NCBI RefSeq assembly: GCF_900177805.1
Contig: NZ_FXAX01000004.1
Span: 143,882-207,881, forward strand
DNA length: 64,000 nucleotides
Source of the DNA: Fibrobacter sp. UWB13
Lineage (GTDB): Bacteria; Fibrobacterota; Fibrobacteria; Fibrobacterales; Fibrobacteraceae
Direction: 5' to 3'
Part shown: positions 33,276 to 42,409 of the stretch, one piece after another
Position numbering within the stretch: position 1 is the first letter of the stretch
Layout: every line of letters starts with the position of its first letter
Translations under genes and position numbers: made by a program
The notes under the pieces: generated by a model
Databases searched by the model: none
Told to the model about the DNA's origin: nothing
The model's input: the letters and a program-made list of their open reading frames with translations, nothing else

Positions 33276-34457
33276 ATGCGCGTACTCGTCCTCAACTGCG
33301 GCAGCTCCTCTGTAAAATTTGCTGTCATCGATACAAAGACCCAGGAATCCATCGCTAGCGGCCTCGTCGAAAACATCGGCGTGAACGGTCACACCAAGGC
33401 CAAAGGTCCTGAAGGCAAGATTGACTTCAACTTCGACTGCCCCACGCATGCCGAAGCTGTGGACCAGGTCAAGAAGTTCCTTGACGCCCAGAAGCTCACC
33501 TCCACGATCGAAGCTATCGGCCACCGCGTCGTGCATGGCGGTAAGTACATCAAGAGCGAAAAGGTCTCTCAGGAAGTCATCGACTACATCCGCAGCATCA
33601 CGCTCTTTGCCCCGCTCCACGAACCGGCACACGCAACCGGCATGGAATGCGCTACCAAGTTCTTCCCGGGTCTCCCGCAAGTCGCCGTGTTCGATACGGC
33701 TTTCCACCAGACCATGCCACAGAAGGCTTACCTCTACGGCATCCCGTACAAGTTCTATGAAAATGACGGCATCCGCCGTTACGGTGCTCACGGCACAAGC
33801 CACCGCTTCGTGACCGCCGAAGCTTGCAAGGTTCTCGGCACCAAGCCCGAAGAAACCTGCCTCATCACGGCTCACCTCGGCAACGGCTCCAGCTGCTCCG
33901 CCATCTTGAACGGCCAGTGCGTCGATACCACGATGGGCTTCACACCGCTCGAAGGCCTTATCATGGGTACCCGTTCCGGTAGCCTTGACCCGGCAATCCT
34001 CTTCTACATCGCTAAGAAGTACGGTGAAGAATACGGCACCATCGACAAGCTCGACCACCTCGTTAACAAGGAATCCGGCTTGCTCGGTCTCTCTGGACTT
34101 TCTAACGACATGCGTACTCTCACGCAGGCTGCAAGCGAAGGCAACAAGCAGGCACAAATCGCCCTTGACGTCTTCTGCTACCGCCTCACCCGCGAAATCG
34201 ACGGCATCGCCATGGCTCTCCCACGCATTGACGCCATCGTCTTCACGGGCGGCATCGGCGAAAACAGCTTCTACGTCCGCAAGCAGGCTCTCGACAACCT
34301 GAAGCTCCTCGGCTACCAGGTTGACGAAGAACGCAACCTCAAGAGCGGCAAGGAATCGAACCACCTCATCACGAAGGATGGCACGCCGAAGGCAATCGTC
34401 GTTGCAACAAACGAAGAACTCCTCATCGCTCTCGACACCGAAGCACTTGTCAAGTAA
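33276..34457 (+). CDS. ackA: Acetate kinase
   Basis: A 393-aa acetate kinase that makes ATP and acetate from acetyl phosphate, a main fermentation step. Family motifs: VLVLNCGSSSVKFAVID at the start, AIGHRVVHGG, VAVFDTAFHQTMP, RRYGAHGTSHRFV, HLGNGSSCSAI, MGFTPLEGLIMGTRSG and FTGGIGEN. The length is normal. The usual partner pta is not adjacent. Codons are strongly biased (AAG, CTC, GGC), as expected for a highly expressed gene. There is no ribosome site; a heptamer repeat abuts the ATG, so promoter and start context are unusual. A terminator lies 110 bp downstream. Confidence 0.96.
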   Translation: MRVLVLNCGSSSVKFAVIDTKTQESIASGLVENIGVNGHTKAKGPEGKIDFNFDCPTHAEAVDQVKKFLDAQKLTSTIEAIGHRVVHGGKYIKSEKVSQEVIDYIRSITLFAPLHEPAHATGMECATKFFPGLPQVAVFDTAFHQTMPQKAYLYGIPYKFYENDGIRRYGAHGTSHRFVTAEACKVLGTKPEETCLITAHLGNGSSCSAILNGQCVDTTMGFTPLEGLIMGTRSGSLDPAILFYIAKKYGEEYGTIDKLDHLVNKESGLLGLSGLSNDMRTLTQAASEGNKQAQIALDVFCYRLTREIDGIAMALPRIDAIVFTGGIGENSFYVRKQALDNLKLLGYQVDEERNLKSGKESNHLITKDGTPKAIVVATNEELLIALDTEALVK

Positions 34458-34567
34458 CGCAAAGCAGAATAGTGAGCAACAAGTCCCATGCGTTAAGCTG
34501 GGACGGTTGCGAGAGTGAGCGCCAGCCCTGCACATGTTTTGCAGATTCTAGCGCGAACGGTCAGAAA

Positions 34568-34596
34568 AAGGCTCCGCGATGCGGAGCCTTTCTTTT
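34568..34596. terminator. Terminator between ackA and the 1026-aa gene, possibly bidirectional
   Basis: AAGGCTCCGC-gat-GCGGAGCCTT hairpin with A-run before and TCTTTT after, usable for ackA and for the converging secreted-protein gene. The 110 bp before it contain no recognised element. Confidence 0.85.
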
Positions 34597-34615
34597 ACGC
34601 TTATGCAAAGTGAGC

Positions 34616-37600
34616 TTACTTAATCGTCCATGTCTGGTTGTTGACGCGGAGGATCTTGCGTCCCTGCACCTGGGCAGAAGCGTTGAGCACTTCAGCCGGG
34701 TTCACCGGAAGCTTAGCACTCCAGACCACGCGACCCTTCATGTCCATGATCTTTGCCGTACCGCGCTTTGCCATCACAGCATTCTGCCAGTTCATCTTCG
34801 GCTGAGCAAGCTGCGGTTTCAAGCCAATCGGTCTTTCACCAATGATAACATACAGCGGAACCGTCACATTCAACTTATCCGGATCGCTAGCCTTCACGCC
34901 AATCGCAAGAATCTGCTTGTCCTTGAACTTGACGCCTTCATTAGCCTTGACCGTAATCACGGAACCCTTCATCGAAATCGAAACGTACTTCAGCAAAGCG
35001 TCAGTCTCGTTCGGGGTATAGGTCAATTCATCGCCATCGACATCCGTCACAAGCGTATCCAAATCCCATTTGACTTTCCAGTCGGACTTTTCGGATACAT
35101 AGATGGTATCGCGATGCAACAGCACAGGCTTGTCGTTTACCGGAGTAATCGTCACGCAGAATTCAAAGCTCTTGGAGCCAGACTTCTTGTCTGTTGCCGT
35201 CACGACCACATAAGCCTTGCCCGTAGAATCCTGAACGGAGTTGATTTCAAGGATTCCCTTATCCGTAATCTGAACCTTGAGCTTGCCATCCTTGCTCTTT
35301 GCAGAGTAGGTCAGCGGGTCGCCTTCCGGATCCTTGAACCAGGAGGCAATCACAGAACTCGTGTACTTCAAAGTTTTCGAAGTCGGGAAGTCTTCGGTCA
35401 CAGTCGTATCGAGAGTGCTGGACTTTACGACAATGGTCGGGAGCAAGTTGCGCTTTTCGACCACAATTGTCACGATAGCGGCTTTGGACTTCGTCCCCTT
35501 GACAACGGCATAGTAACCAAAGTAATCGACACCTTCATAGCCTTCTTCCGGCACGTACTTGAAGCTACCGTCCTTATTGAATGTCAACGTTCCATGAGCA
35601 GGCTTCTGAGCAAGTTCAGCTTCCATACCCTTCGTCACGCCTTCTGGATACTTGTCGTTAGCAAGAACACCTTCCTTGGCATCCACCGTAAGAGTGCTAT
35701 CGTTAAACGTGGTGTACTCGTCCTTTACAGCCTGGGCGACATCCTTCGGAGAGACAAGCTTTGCATAAAGCTTCACACCGACGGAATCCTTGCCATCCGA
35801 AGCATAGAAGAAGATAGTTGCAAGACCCGTTGCACTAGCCACCGGCTTCAGAGAAATAAAGTAGGTGCTTGTAGTCACGCTATCGACTGTAGCAATAATC
35901 TTTGTACCTACAGCCTTATAAGTAAACTTCTGCGTGCCTTCGGTAACTTCACGATCCTTAAAGACCAAGGACTTTGTCGGAATCTTGATCTGTTTTACGG
36001 TATCTTCGTCGAAGTCCATATCGAGAACAAGCGTATCCTTCAGGAATGCACTATCGGCAACCGTCACGGTCGGCTTGGCGTTGATCGGCACCACGTGGAT
36101 GACCACAGTACCCTTGTTACTAATCATCGTATGATTTGCAGTTTCCACAAGCACGTAAGTCAACGTGTCATCGCCACGGAAATCCTTTTCCGGAGTATAG
36201 ACGAACGAACCCAACTGGGAGAATTCCGTCAAAACGCCATGCTTGGTAGAATCCACCGGCACAACCAGGAAGTCATCGCCATCCGGATCCGTGTTCATTG
36301 CAGCAAGACCGCGCACAATCGGAACAATCAAATCTTCGCCTTCGTTCACTGTATACGACGTATCCAAAGCCACCGGCGGTCTATTGGCATCCTTGATTGT
36401 CAAGGCGTACTGGACAAAGACAGATTCAGACTTTCCATCCGTCGCATAAATCGCCACATTGATACTCGTATCCTTTTTAATACCGGTCGGAGTAAAGCGA
36501 AGGGTATCATTCAACGTAGCCTTGTCCATCGGAGTCAAGATGGAAATCAACGGAGCAGACATGTCAACGGCAAAAATGAGCTTGTCATTGTCTTCGTCTG
36601 CAAAAAGATCTACCAACGGAACTTTGACTGTATCCGTTTCATCAATCTTCAGCACAACGACTTCATCATAAGGAGCAAGCACCGTTGTCGGGTGATTTTC
36701 TGCAGGAGGATCATCCGGGCATTCCGGGTCACCCGGGCAAACCGGATCAGGTCCCGGACCTTCAGCATCAGCCGTAATGATAACGTTAAACTGAGCCTTT
36801 ACAGAAGTTCCTTCGCTACTCAAAGCAAAGATATTAAGAGCTAATGCTGTATCGCGTTCAATATTCCTAGAAACAAACACAAGAGTGTCCGCCAAAGTCG
36901 GCGCATCAGCCGGCTTGATCTTCGTCAAGATATTGGCAGGCATCGAAGTCGCAATCGTAATCTCTTCATTTTCGCCCGCAGTAAAGACCTTCGAAAGAGG
37001 AATCTTCAAGGAATCCGTTTCCTTCATCGTCACGGTCTGAGCCTTGTTATACGGTTCAAGCACCGCAAGAGTCGGCTTTTCTACGACCGTTTCGCATTCA
37101 CCGAGAGAAATGGAAGCAACCGTAATGACGTTTTTATGCCTATTGGCGTCACTTTCTTCAAGGTTTGCAGCAATGCCCGCCTTGTAGCTAATCTGAACAG
37201 CTAGCTGTTTTGCCAAATCCAACGAGGCAGTCTGGCCCCAGCCCGCTTCTTGAGCGAAATTCTGGAAATCAAGGTACTTCGCCGTAAATTCGGTTGCAGC
37301 CGGGAGGTTCACGCCATAATAGTTGTAGTCCGTAATAGTAGACTGCTTCAAGTCAAAACGGAACGGACGATCCGCCTTATAGGTAAAGCAAAGGCCAGAA
37401 TGAGCAGAAAGATCTACATCCGTTTCCTGTCCACCAGAAGATTTCCACGAAAAACCAAAACCTGCAACACTATACTCTTCTGAATTGAGATCCAACTCTA
37501 CAGAAAACTGCTTATACCCATCATCGGTATCGGAAAGAGTACCCTTTGTATTCGGTTGCGGCTGGGCATAGGAATACCACCCAGCCGGCTGCATGTCATT

Positions 37601-37696
37601 GCCTTTCTGTTTATCAAAACTCCAAACCGTCGTGCCGGCGAAACCCGTCGTCGCGCCAGCCAACGCCATCACCAAAGATAACGATAGCGATTTCAT
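34616..37696 (-). CDS. Large secreted multi-domain protein (CBM-like N-terminus, cadherin/Ig-like repeats)
   Basis: A 1026-aa exported protein with signal MKSLSLSLVMALAGATTGFA. Residues about 22-190 look like a jelly-roll binding module (TTVWSFDKQKGNDMQPAGW ... DVDLSAHSGLCFTYKAD ... QNFAQEAGWGQ), as in CBM11/CBM30-like domains. A Pro/Cys linker (PGPDPVCPGDPECPDDPP) separates two similar repeats. Then come several bacterial Ig/cadherin-like units with 'NRPPVALDTSYTVNEGED', 'DPDGDDF', 'GSFVYTPEKDFRGDDTLTY' and 'DGSFKYVPEEGYEGVDYFG'. A short C-terminal tail (AKIMDMKGRVVW ...) resembles sorting/FlgD-like ends. No catalytic site is visible. It is probably a surface or secreted adhesin that binds plant polysaccharide. 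Confidence 0.75.
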   Translation of the reverse strand: MKSLSLSLVMALAGATTGFAGTTVWSFDKQKGNDMQPAGWYSYAQPQPNTKGTLSDTDDGYKQFSVELDLNSEEYSVAGFGFSWKSSGGQETDVDLSAHSGLCFTYKADRPFRFDLKQSTITDYNYYGVNLPAATEFTAKYLDFQNFAQEAGWGQTASLDLAKQLAVQISYKAGIAANLEESDANRHKNVITVASISLGECETVVEKPTLAVLEPYNKAQTVTMKETDSLKIPLSKVFTAGENEEITIATSMPANILTKIKPADAPTLADTLVFVSRNIERDTALALNIFALSSEGTSVKAQFNVIITADAEGPGPDPVCPGDPECPDDPPAENHPTTVLAPYDEVVVLKIDETDTVKVPLVDLFADEDNDKLIFAVDMSAPLISILTPMDKATLNDTLRFTPTGIKKDTSINVAIYATDGKSESVFVQYALTIKDANRPPVALDTSYTVNEGEDLIVPIVRGLAAMNTDPDGDDFLVVPVDSTKHGVLTEFSQLGSFVYTPEKDFRGDDTLTYVLVETANHTMISNKGTVVIHVVPINAKPTVTVADSAFLKDTLVLDMDFDEDTVKQIKIPTKSLVFKDREVTEGTQKFTYKAVGTKIIATVDSVTTSTYFISLKPVASATGLATIFFYASDGKDSVGVKLYAKLVSPKDVAQAVKDEYTTFNDSTLTVDAKEGVLANDKYPEGVTKGMEAELAQKPAHGTLTFNKDGSFKYVPEEGYEGVDYFGYYAVVKGTKSKAAIVTIVVEKRNLLPTIVVKSSTLDTTVTEDFPTSKTLKYTSSVIASWFKDPEGDPLTYSAKSKDGKLKVQITDKGILEINSVQDSTGKAYVVVTATDKKSGSKSFEFCVTITPVNDKPVLLHRDTIYVSEKSDWKVKWDLDTLVTDVDGDELTYTPNETDALLKYVSISMKGSVITVKANEGVKFKDKQILAIGVKASDPDKLNVTVPLYVIIGERPIGLKPQLAQPKMNWQNAVMAKRGTAKIMDMKGRVVWSAKLPVNPAEVLNASAQVQGRKILRVNNQTWTIK

Positions 37697-37788
37697 TATA
37701 AAAACTCCTCTAAGATTTCAACACCAAGACCCATCAGGGTAAATCTATATTATCCCGTGAGCTTTGTCACTAGGGGAGCAAAAAAAAA

Positions 37789-39645
37789 TCATCCCAAATT
37801 GTCAAGGGCTTCGAAGCGCTCGTAAGCCTGTTCGAGCAGAGCCTCGTCATCGGCAATCTTTTTCTGGAGTTCCACGATGAGGGTTGCGTTCGTGTAGACT
37901 TCGGGCTTGGAAAGTTCCAGCTGGTAGTCGGCAATTTCCTTTTCGAGCTTTTCGATTTTTTCGGGGAGGGCGGCGTATTCGCGCTCCTCGTTGTAGCTGC
38001 GCTTTTTCTTTTTCGCAGGCGCGGGGGACGCAGAGGCGGCGCCGGCGCCAGCGTTAGAGCGAGCTTGCTTTTCGGCTTCGCGTTCGGCGGCCAGGCGGGC
38101 TGCCTGGGCGGCTTCCTTGTCGCGGAGCTTCTTGTTCGCCTCGTAATCGGAGTAACCGCCAACCGCTTCAAAGACATGACCATCTTCTTCGATGGCGAGG
38201 ATGCCCGTCGCCACGGAATCGAGGAAGGCACGGTCATGACTGACAGTCAGGACGGTGCCGTTATAGTCCGCCAAAAGTTCCGCCAGAAGGTCGAGGGTTT
38301 CCATGTCCAAGTCGTTCGTCGGTTCGTCAAGCACCAAGACGTTGCTCGGGTGGCTAAAGAGGCACGCGAGCAAAAGGCGGTTGCGTTCACCGCCACTAAG
38401 CGCACTGATCGGACCACGGGCGCGATCCGCCGAGAACAAGAAGTCTTGCAAATAACTTAACACATGGCGTTTGACACCGTTCAATGTGATATAAGCCTGA
38501 CCGTCACCGATGTTCTCGATGAGCGACTTGTCTTCGCGCAGGCGGGTACGCATCTGGTCAAAATAGGCAATATGGAGGTTACTGCCCAAGCGCACTTCAC
38601 CCGATTCCGGCTGGAGTTCGCCAAGAATCAAGCGGAGTAATGTCGTCTTGCCGGAGCCATTCGGCCCCACAATGCCAATACGGTCGCCACGGCTGATTTC
38701 GGTCGAGAGGTCGCTAATGAGCGGACTCCCGTCATAGGAATAGCTCACATTCTTGAGACGCGCAACGAGGCGCCCGGAACGGTCGGCTTCCGTAATCTGC
38801 ATGTTCACATTGCCTGTACGGGAGCGGCGGGCCGCGCGTTCTTCGCGCATCTTGATGAGGGCGCGGACTCGCCCCTCGTTGCGCGTACGGCGGGCCTGGA
38901 TGCCCTTGCGGATCCAGACTTCTTCTTCGGCAAGCTTCTTATCGAAAAGTGCATTTGCCTTTTCTTCTTCGGCAAGCGCCTGGTCCCTAAACTGTACAAA
39001 CTTGTCGTACGGGAAATCCCAACTGCGCACACGACCACGGTCAAGCTCAAAAATACGTGTTGCCGTACGGCGGACAAAAGCACGGTCATGGCTCACAAAC
39101 ATCACCGCACAATTCAAGCGCGTCACAATCCCTTCCAGCCACTGGATCGCGGGAATATCCAAATGGTTCGTCGGTTCGTCGAGCAAAAGCAAATCCGGAT
39201 CTTCAGCCACGGCACGAGCAAAAAGCACACGACGCTTCTGACCACCGCTCAAGCTGTCGTAAGGCGCATCCGCATCGATGCCCGTCTTCCCGAGAATCGC
39301 CTCGGCAGTCGCATTGTGCGCGCCATCGTCCAGAATCTTCTGTGAAATCACAGAACCGCCGCTTACCACGGACACGCGGCCCATCACAATGTCGCGGACA
39401 GTCCCGTCGAGATGTGCGGGGATTTCCTGGATCATGCGGGAGACCTTAAGCCCCGTCTTCTTTACGATTTCGCCGGAATTCGCTTCCATCTCACCGGTCA
39501 GCACCTTCAAAAGCGTGCTCTTGCCCTCGCCATTACGACCCACAAGGCAAATGCGGTCGCCAGCCTCAATATCGAACGAGACATTATCCAAAAGCGGCGG
39601 ACCGCCAAAACGCAGCAAAATATTATGAACCGACAAAATGGGCAT
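37789..39645 (-). CDS. uup: ABC-F ATPase, Uup-type
   Basis: A 618-aa cytoplasmic protein with two ABC cassettes and no membrane domain. Walker A: GRNGEGKST and GPNGSGKTT; signatures: LSGGQKRRV and LSGGERNRL; Walker B: LLLLDEPTNHLD and VLVLDEPTNDLD. The inter-domain linker RKGIQARRTRNEGRVRAL is typical of Uup, and the C-terminus is a basic coiled coil (about 545-618) after an Ala/Lys linker. ABC-F proteins act on ribosomes to rescue stalled or difficult translation; Uup also affects transposon excision in E. coli. It is monocistronic, divergent from the Omp85-like gene. Confidence 0.88.
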   Translation of the reverse strand: MPILSVHNILLRFGGPPLLDNVSFDIEAGDRICLVGRNGEGKSTLLKVLTGEMEANSGEIVKKTGLKVSRMIQEIPAHLDGTVRDIVMGRVSVVSGGSVISQKILDDGAHNATAEAILGKTGIDADAPYDSLSGGQKRRVLFARAVAEDPDLLLLDEPTNHLDIPAIQWLEGIVTRLNCAVMFVSHDRAFVRRTATRIFELDRGRVRSWDFPYDKFVQFRDQALAEEEKANALFDKKLAEEEVWIRKGIQARRTRNEGRVRALIKMREERAARRSRTGNVNMQITEADRSGRLVARLKNVSYSYDGSPLISDLSTEISRGDRIGIVGPNGSGKTTLLRLILGELQPESGEVRLGSNLHIAYFDQMRTRLREDKSLIENIGDGQAYITLNGVKRHVLSYLQDFLFSADRARGPISALSGGERNRLLLACLFSHPSNVLVLDEPTNDLDMETLDLLAELLADYNGTVLTVSHDRAFLDSVATGILAIEEDGHVFEAVGGYSDYEANKKLRDKEAAQAARLAAEREAEKQARSNAGAGAASASPAPAKKKKRSYNEEREYAALPEKIEKLEKEIADYQLELSKPEVYTNATLIVELQKKIADDEALLEQAYERFEALDNLG

Positions 39646-39735
39646 AAAAACCTACTTCTTTTTCACAAAAATAAAAATCTTGCGTTTAAAACTTTTAATG
39701 CAAACTTTAAAAAAAAGGAGATGCCTTTAATTATC

Positions 39736-39741
39736 TAAATT
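39736..39741 (+). promoter_or_regulatory. Candidate -10 box of a leaderless transcript (Omp85-like gene)
   Basis: TAAATT ends 8 nt before the ATG at 39750. An AAGGAG lies at about 39716 but is too far upstream (over 25 nt) to serve this start; it faces a five-codon frame (MPLII) instead. Confidence 0.4.
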
Positions 39742-39749
39742 TGGACGAA

Positions 39750-40841
39750 ATGCGTTTTTTGTCTAAAAAGCTACTAGCACTAGCAGCCTTCGCCGCACCA
39801 GCATTTGCAGGAGTTGAAGCCGATTCCACGGACGACTTCCAGCGTTTTTCCGTCGTTCCCATTCTTGGCTATACCGAAGAAACCCGGTACCAGTTCGGGG
39901 CAATGGCTATCATATTCTTCAAACCTGAATTTACCGGCGGAAACTCCACCGAGCTAGACCTTTCCTTTTACGGCACAACACGCAAGCAGGTCACGGGTTC
40001 TGTATCACCCAAGTTCTTCTTGTTGAACGATCGAATTTCAGGAGATGTCGACCTCCATTACGAAAACTGGGTCGGTAATTACTTTGGTAGAGGCAACGAT
40101 CCCGACATCGACGACTACCGCAAGTTCGACCGCCACACATTCTATTTTACATCCTTAACCGAAGCCAATTTTGGTACAAAGCAATGGCTTCCGGACTTCC
40201 GCTACGGGCTATTTTTCGAGATAAACAGCACCGAGATTGACCTCAACCGGTACAATTACCACGGGACTCTCAATCGCCCTGAAAACACAGACGGCTGGAG
40301 AAACGGCGTAGGCTACCATCTTTCCATAGACTCCCGCGACAACACCAACTGGGCTCGGCATGGTTACCTTGTACAATGGGGACACTACTTTTATAACAAA
40401 GCCTTAGGCGACTACAATTTCACCCATCAGGAACTCGATGTCCGCGGCTATACAGAATTCATCTGGAATACGTCCATGGCTGTCGGTTTCCTCTGGCAAC
40501 GCATCGACGGAGACGCTCCTTTTGACAAACTTGCAGGCTCGGACGGGCTCAAGCGGTTCCGAGGCGTCGAAAAGAACTTCTTCTACGGCAACCAGGCGAT
40601 GTTTTTACAAGTAGAATTCCGCAAGAAACTGTTCTGGCGACTCGCCGGTGACATTTTCTTCGAAGGCGGAAAAACGGGCGATTACTTTAGCGACCTTATG
40701 CGTAACAAGTGGCATAGGAGCTTGGGCTTCGGGGGGCGGTTGGCGCTCAACCAGAAAGAAAACCTGTATGCCCGCTGCGAATTTTCGTGGGTCGATTTCA
40801 AGCACCTCGGCATGACGATGTACGTCCGCGACGCCTTCTAG
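39750..40841 (+). CDS. Omp85-superfamily-like outer-membrane barrel without POTRA domains
   Basis: A 363-aa exported protein; signal MRFLSKKLLALAAFAAPAFA. It has no POTRA region and goes directly into a barrel that resembles the C-terminal surface-antigen domain of BamA/TamA relatives: VVPILGYTEETRYQFGAM, NYFGRGNDPD, SIDSRDNTNWARHGYLVQ, KRFRGVEKNFFYGNQAM, and a final VDFKHLGMTMYVRDAF with terminal Phe. The GRGN and (L/K)RGF-like motifs are diagnostic of that domain. Stand-alone versions occur in several phyla, with unknown substrates. The stop codon TAG forms part of a heptamer repeat. Confidence 0.78.
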   Translation: MRFLSKKLLALAAFAAPAFAGVEADSTDDFQRFSVVPILGYTEETRYQFGAMAIIFFKPEFTGGNSTELDLSFYGTTRKQVTGSVSPKFFLLNDRISGDVDLHYENWVGNYFGRGNDPDIDDYRKFDRHTFYFTSLTEANFGTKQWLPDFRYGLFFEINSTEIDLNRYNYHGTLNRPENTDGWRNGVGYHLSIDSRDNTNWARHGYLVQWGHYFYNKALGDYNFTHQELDVRGYTEFIWNTSMAVGFLWQRIDGDAPFDKLAGSDGLKRFRGVEKNFFYGNQAMFLQVEFRKKLFWRLAGDIFFEGGKTGDYFSDLMRNKWHRSLGFGGRLALNQKENLYARCEFSWVDFKHLGMTMYVRDAF

Positions 40842-40869
40842 TGGGTAGTCACTAGTCAATAGTTATTAG
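40835..40869 (-). repeat. CTAnnnA heptamer tract after the Omp85-like gene
   Basis: On the minus strand the units are CTAATAA CTATTGA CTAGTGA CTACCCA CTAGAAG, five in-phase heptamers. The last contains the complement of the TAG stop codon of the upstream gene, so the tract begins exactly at the gene end. Confidence 0.65.
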
Positions 40870-40880
40870 TTTCTGGGGAT

Positions 40881-40917
40881 AAAAAAAGCGGATGCAAACC
40901 CGAGAGCCTGCATCCGC
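40881..40917 (-). terminator. Terminator of nuoA
   Basis: Minus-strand GCGGATGCA / TGCATCCGC hairpin with 12-nt loop followed by TTTTTTT, 34 bp past the nuoA stop. Confidence 0.85.
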
Positions 40918-40950
40918 CATTTTGAGATAGAATAATCAACGGTTTAAGGA

Positions 40951-41343
40951 TTAGTCCTTAACGCTGTTCCAGTCCAACACACCCTTCTTCAAGAGGTAGA
41001 TGTAACCGGCTTCGAGAATCAGGAGGAAGCCAAGGAGGATGAACAGCAATTCCCAGCCGCCAGCGAGGAACTGGATGGTCCAGGGATAAATAAAGGCGAC
41101 TTCGAGGTCAAACACCAAGAAGAGCATAGCCACCATGTAATATTTTACCGGATAGCGCTCGTTTGCCGTACCGGAAACGTGAGCAAGGCCACATTCGTAA
41201 GCAGAACCCTTAATAAGGGTATGCTTGATCTTGCCCGGGTGCAAAACCCAGTTGGCGACGAGAAGAACTGTGGGGATGCAGAGAGCCATGATCACAAGGA
41301 TCGTCATGGCGAAGGTGGTGTCGAAAATTTCAACATTGCTCAT
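40951..41343 (-). CDS. nuoA: NADH-quinone oxidoreductase subunit A (NuoA), orphan
   Basis: A 130-aa membrane protein with three helices (about residues 10-33, 75-97, 100-122). The family motif between helices 1 and 2 is SAYECGLAHVSG, and the second helix reads KYYMVAMLFLVFDLEVAFIYPW, where the buried acid is conserved. Subunit A forms part of the quinone-site loop of complex I. Normally nuoA leads an operon with nuoB and others; here it is alone, closed by its own terminator, so the rest must be elsewhere. The frame can be extended 15 codons but MSNVEIFD with GGAATCACT upstream is preferred. Confidence 0.9.
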   Translation of the reverse strand: MSNVEIFDTTFAMTILVIMALCIPTVLLVANWVLHPGKIKHTLIKGSAYECGLAHVSGTANERYPVKYYMVAMLFLVFDLEVAFIYPWTIQFLAGGWELLFILLGFLLILEAGYIYLLKKGVLDWNSVKD

Positions 41344-41398
41344 AGTGATTCCAAAGATAGTAAAAAAGTTTTTGCTACAGCAAACCATTTTTGTAAAC

Positions 41399-41404
41399 TA
41401 TATT
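41399..41404 (+). promoter_or_regulatory. Candidate -10 box of a leaderless transcript (FISUMP lipoprotein)
   Basis: TATATT followed by 8 nt (TGGTAATC) and then ATG. No ribosome site is present. The whole nuoA-lipoprotein divergent spacer is 69 bp. Confidence 0.5.
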
Positions 41405-41412
41405 TGGTAATC

Positions 41413-42312
41413 ATGAAGAAAAATCTCCTTTCTTTCGTTATTGTAGGGGCCTCCACCCTCTTTTTCGGCTGTTCGGACGATCCAAGTCCAATGGCACCTC
41501 CTGTCTCCATCACTAGTTCTTCCTCTGTCGTTTCGCCAACATCGTCCTCCATTTCCAATCCGGGAGATTCTACGATTGTCATCGGCGTCAGAGACACAAC
41601 TGAAAAGCACCAGACAGTAACCGTTCCCAGTCAATCGAGCGTCCAGCACCCTGACATGGTGGACGAAAGCCAGACGTACTGCATCTGGACCGCAGGTTGC
41701 GAAGCTACGGTGAAGCCGCCTTCATCCTCCTCCAAGGCAACACCGGTTGCAAAGAGTTCCTCCAGCAATAACGGCATTACCATCGACACGCCCGAAAACA
41801 AGGAACCCGTCGTCCAAGGTCTCCAGATGACCGACACGCGTGACAACCAGACTTACACCCTTATTCAAGTTGGCACAAAGCTCTGGATGGCACAGGACAT
41901 CAATTACGCTATCGCCAACAGCGAATGCTACAACGAATCCGACGCCAACTGCGCAACAAACGGAAGACTTTACACATTCAACGGCGCCCAGAAGGCATGC
42001 CCGACCGGTTGGCGCCTTCCGAGCCGCGAAGAAGCTCAAACAGCTATTAACAACGAAGCTATGCCTTGGAGCTATAGCGGACGCTGCAAGGACGGCGACT
42101 GCAACTTCATGGGTGACATGGGCTTCCACTGGACATCCGGAACTCCGGAATCCGGCGACAAGAAATTCGACGAAAACGGCGGAACAAACGGAGCACTCAT
42201 CATCGTGGAGAAATCTCCCGAATATGTCAAGGACAAGGAAGGCGAAGATAGATTGTTCTTCCAGGTCGACTCCAAGACAAAGCGCTTCAGCGTCCGCTGC
42301 GTCCAGGATTAA
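41413..42312 (+). CDS. Short lipoprotein with FISUMP domain
   Basis: A 299-aa lipoprotein: MKKNLLSFVIVGASTLFFGCSDD signal, a Ser/Pro/Thr-rich spacer (residues about 25-125, with four SSSS-type runs), then a FISUMP domain. The latter shows DNQTYTLIQVGTKLWMAQDI, CATNGRLYTFNGAQKACPTGW, LPSREEAQ and the closing KRFSVRCVQD. It is a compact relative of the 658-aa protein at 30868, sharing the spacer style and domain ends. Surface location is likely; molecular role unknown. A strong terminator follows, so the potassium genes are separate. Confidence 0.85.
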   Translation: MKKNLLSFVIVGASTLFFGCSDDPSPMAPPVSITSSSSVVSPTSSSISNPGDSTIVIGVRDTTEKHQTVTVPSQSSVQHPDMVDESQTYCIWTAGCEATVKPPSSSSKATPVAKSSSSNNGITIDTPENKEPVVQGLQMTDTRDNQTYTLIQVGTKLWMAQDINYAIANSECYNESDANCATNGRLYTFNGAQKACPTGWRLPSREEAQTAINNEAMPWSYSGRCKDGDCNFMGDMGFHWTSGTPESGDKKFDENGGTNGALIIVEKSPEYVKDKEGEDRLFFQVDSKTKRFSVRCVQD

Positions 42313-42336
42313 CCAACGATTTTCCTCCTTACAACA

Positions 42337-42367
42337 AAGACTCCGCGCGAGCGGAGTCTTTTCCTTT
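42337..42367 (+). terminator. Terminator of the short FISUMP lipoprotein gene
   Basis: AAGACTCCGC-gcga-GCGGAGTCTT perfect hairpin followed by TTCCTTTTT, 24 bp after the stop. Confidence 0.9.
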
Positions 42368-42396
42368 TTCAGCAAGAACCGCCCCCTCAACTTTAC

Positions 42397-42402
42397 TAAA
42401 TT
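42397..42402 (+). promoter_or_regulatory. Candidate -10 box of a leaderless transcript (Ktr membrane gene)
   Basis: TTACTAAATT places TAAATT 7 nt before the ATG at 42410, again with no ribosome site. Confidence 0.45.
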
Positions 42403-42409
42403 CCCTCTT

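Noticed and set aside
33243..34535. 430-codon minus-strand frame over acetate kinase
   Set aside because: ackA on the plus strand is unmistakable; the antisense frame is Val/Glu/Phe-rich noise produced by its codon bias.
39721..39738. Five-codon frame MPLII after AAGGAG upstream of the Omp85-like gene
   Set aside because: The AAGGAG has no spacing to that ATG and the string also matches the GGAGATGCC end of the repeat family; too short to claim a leader peptide.
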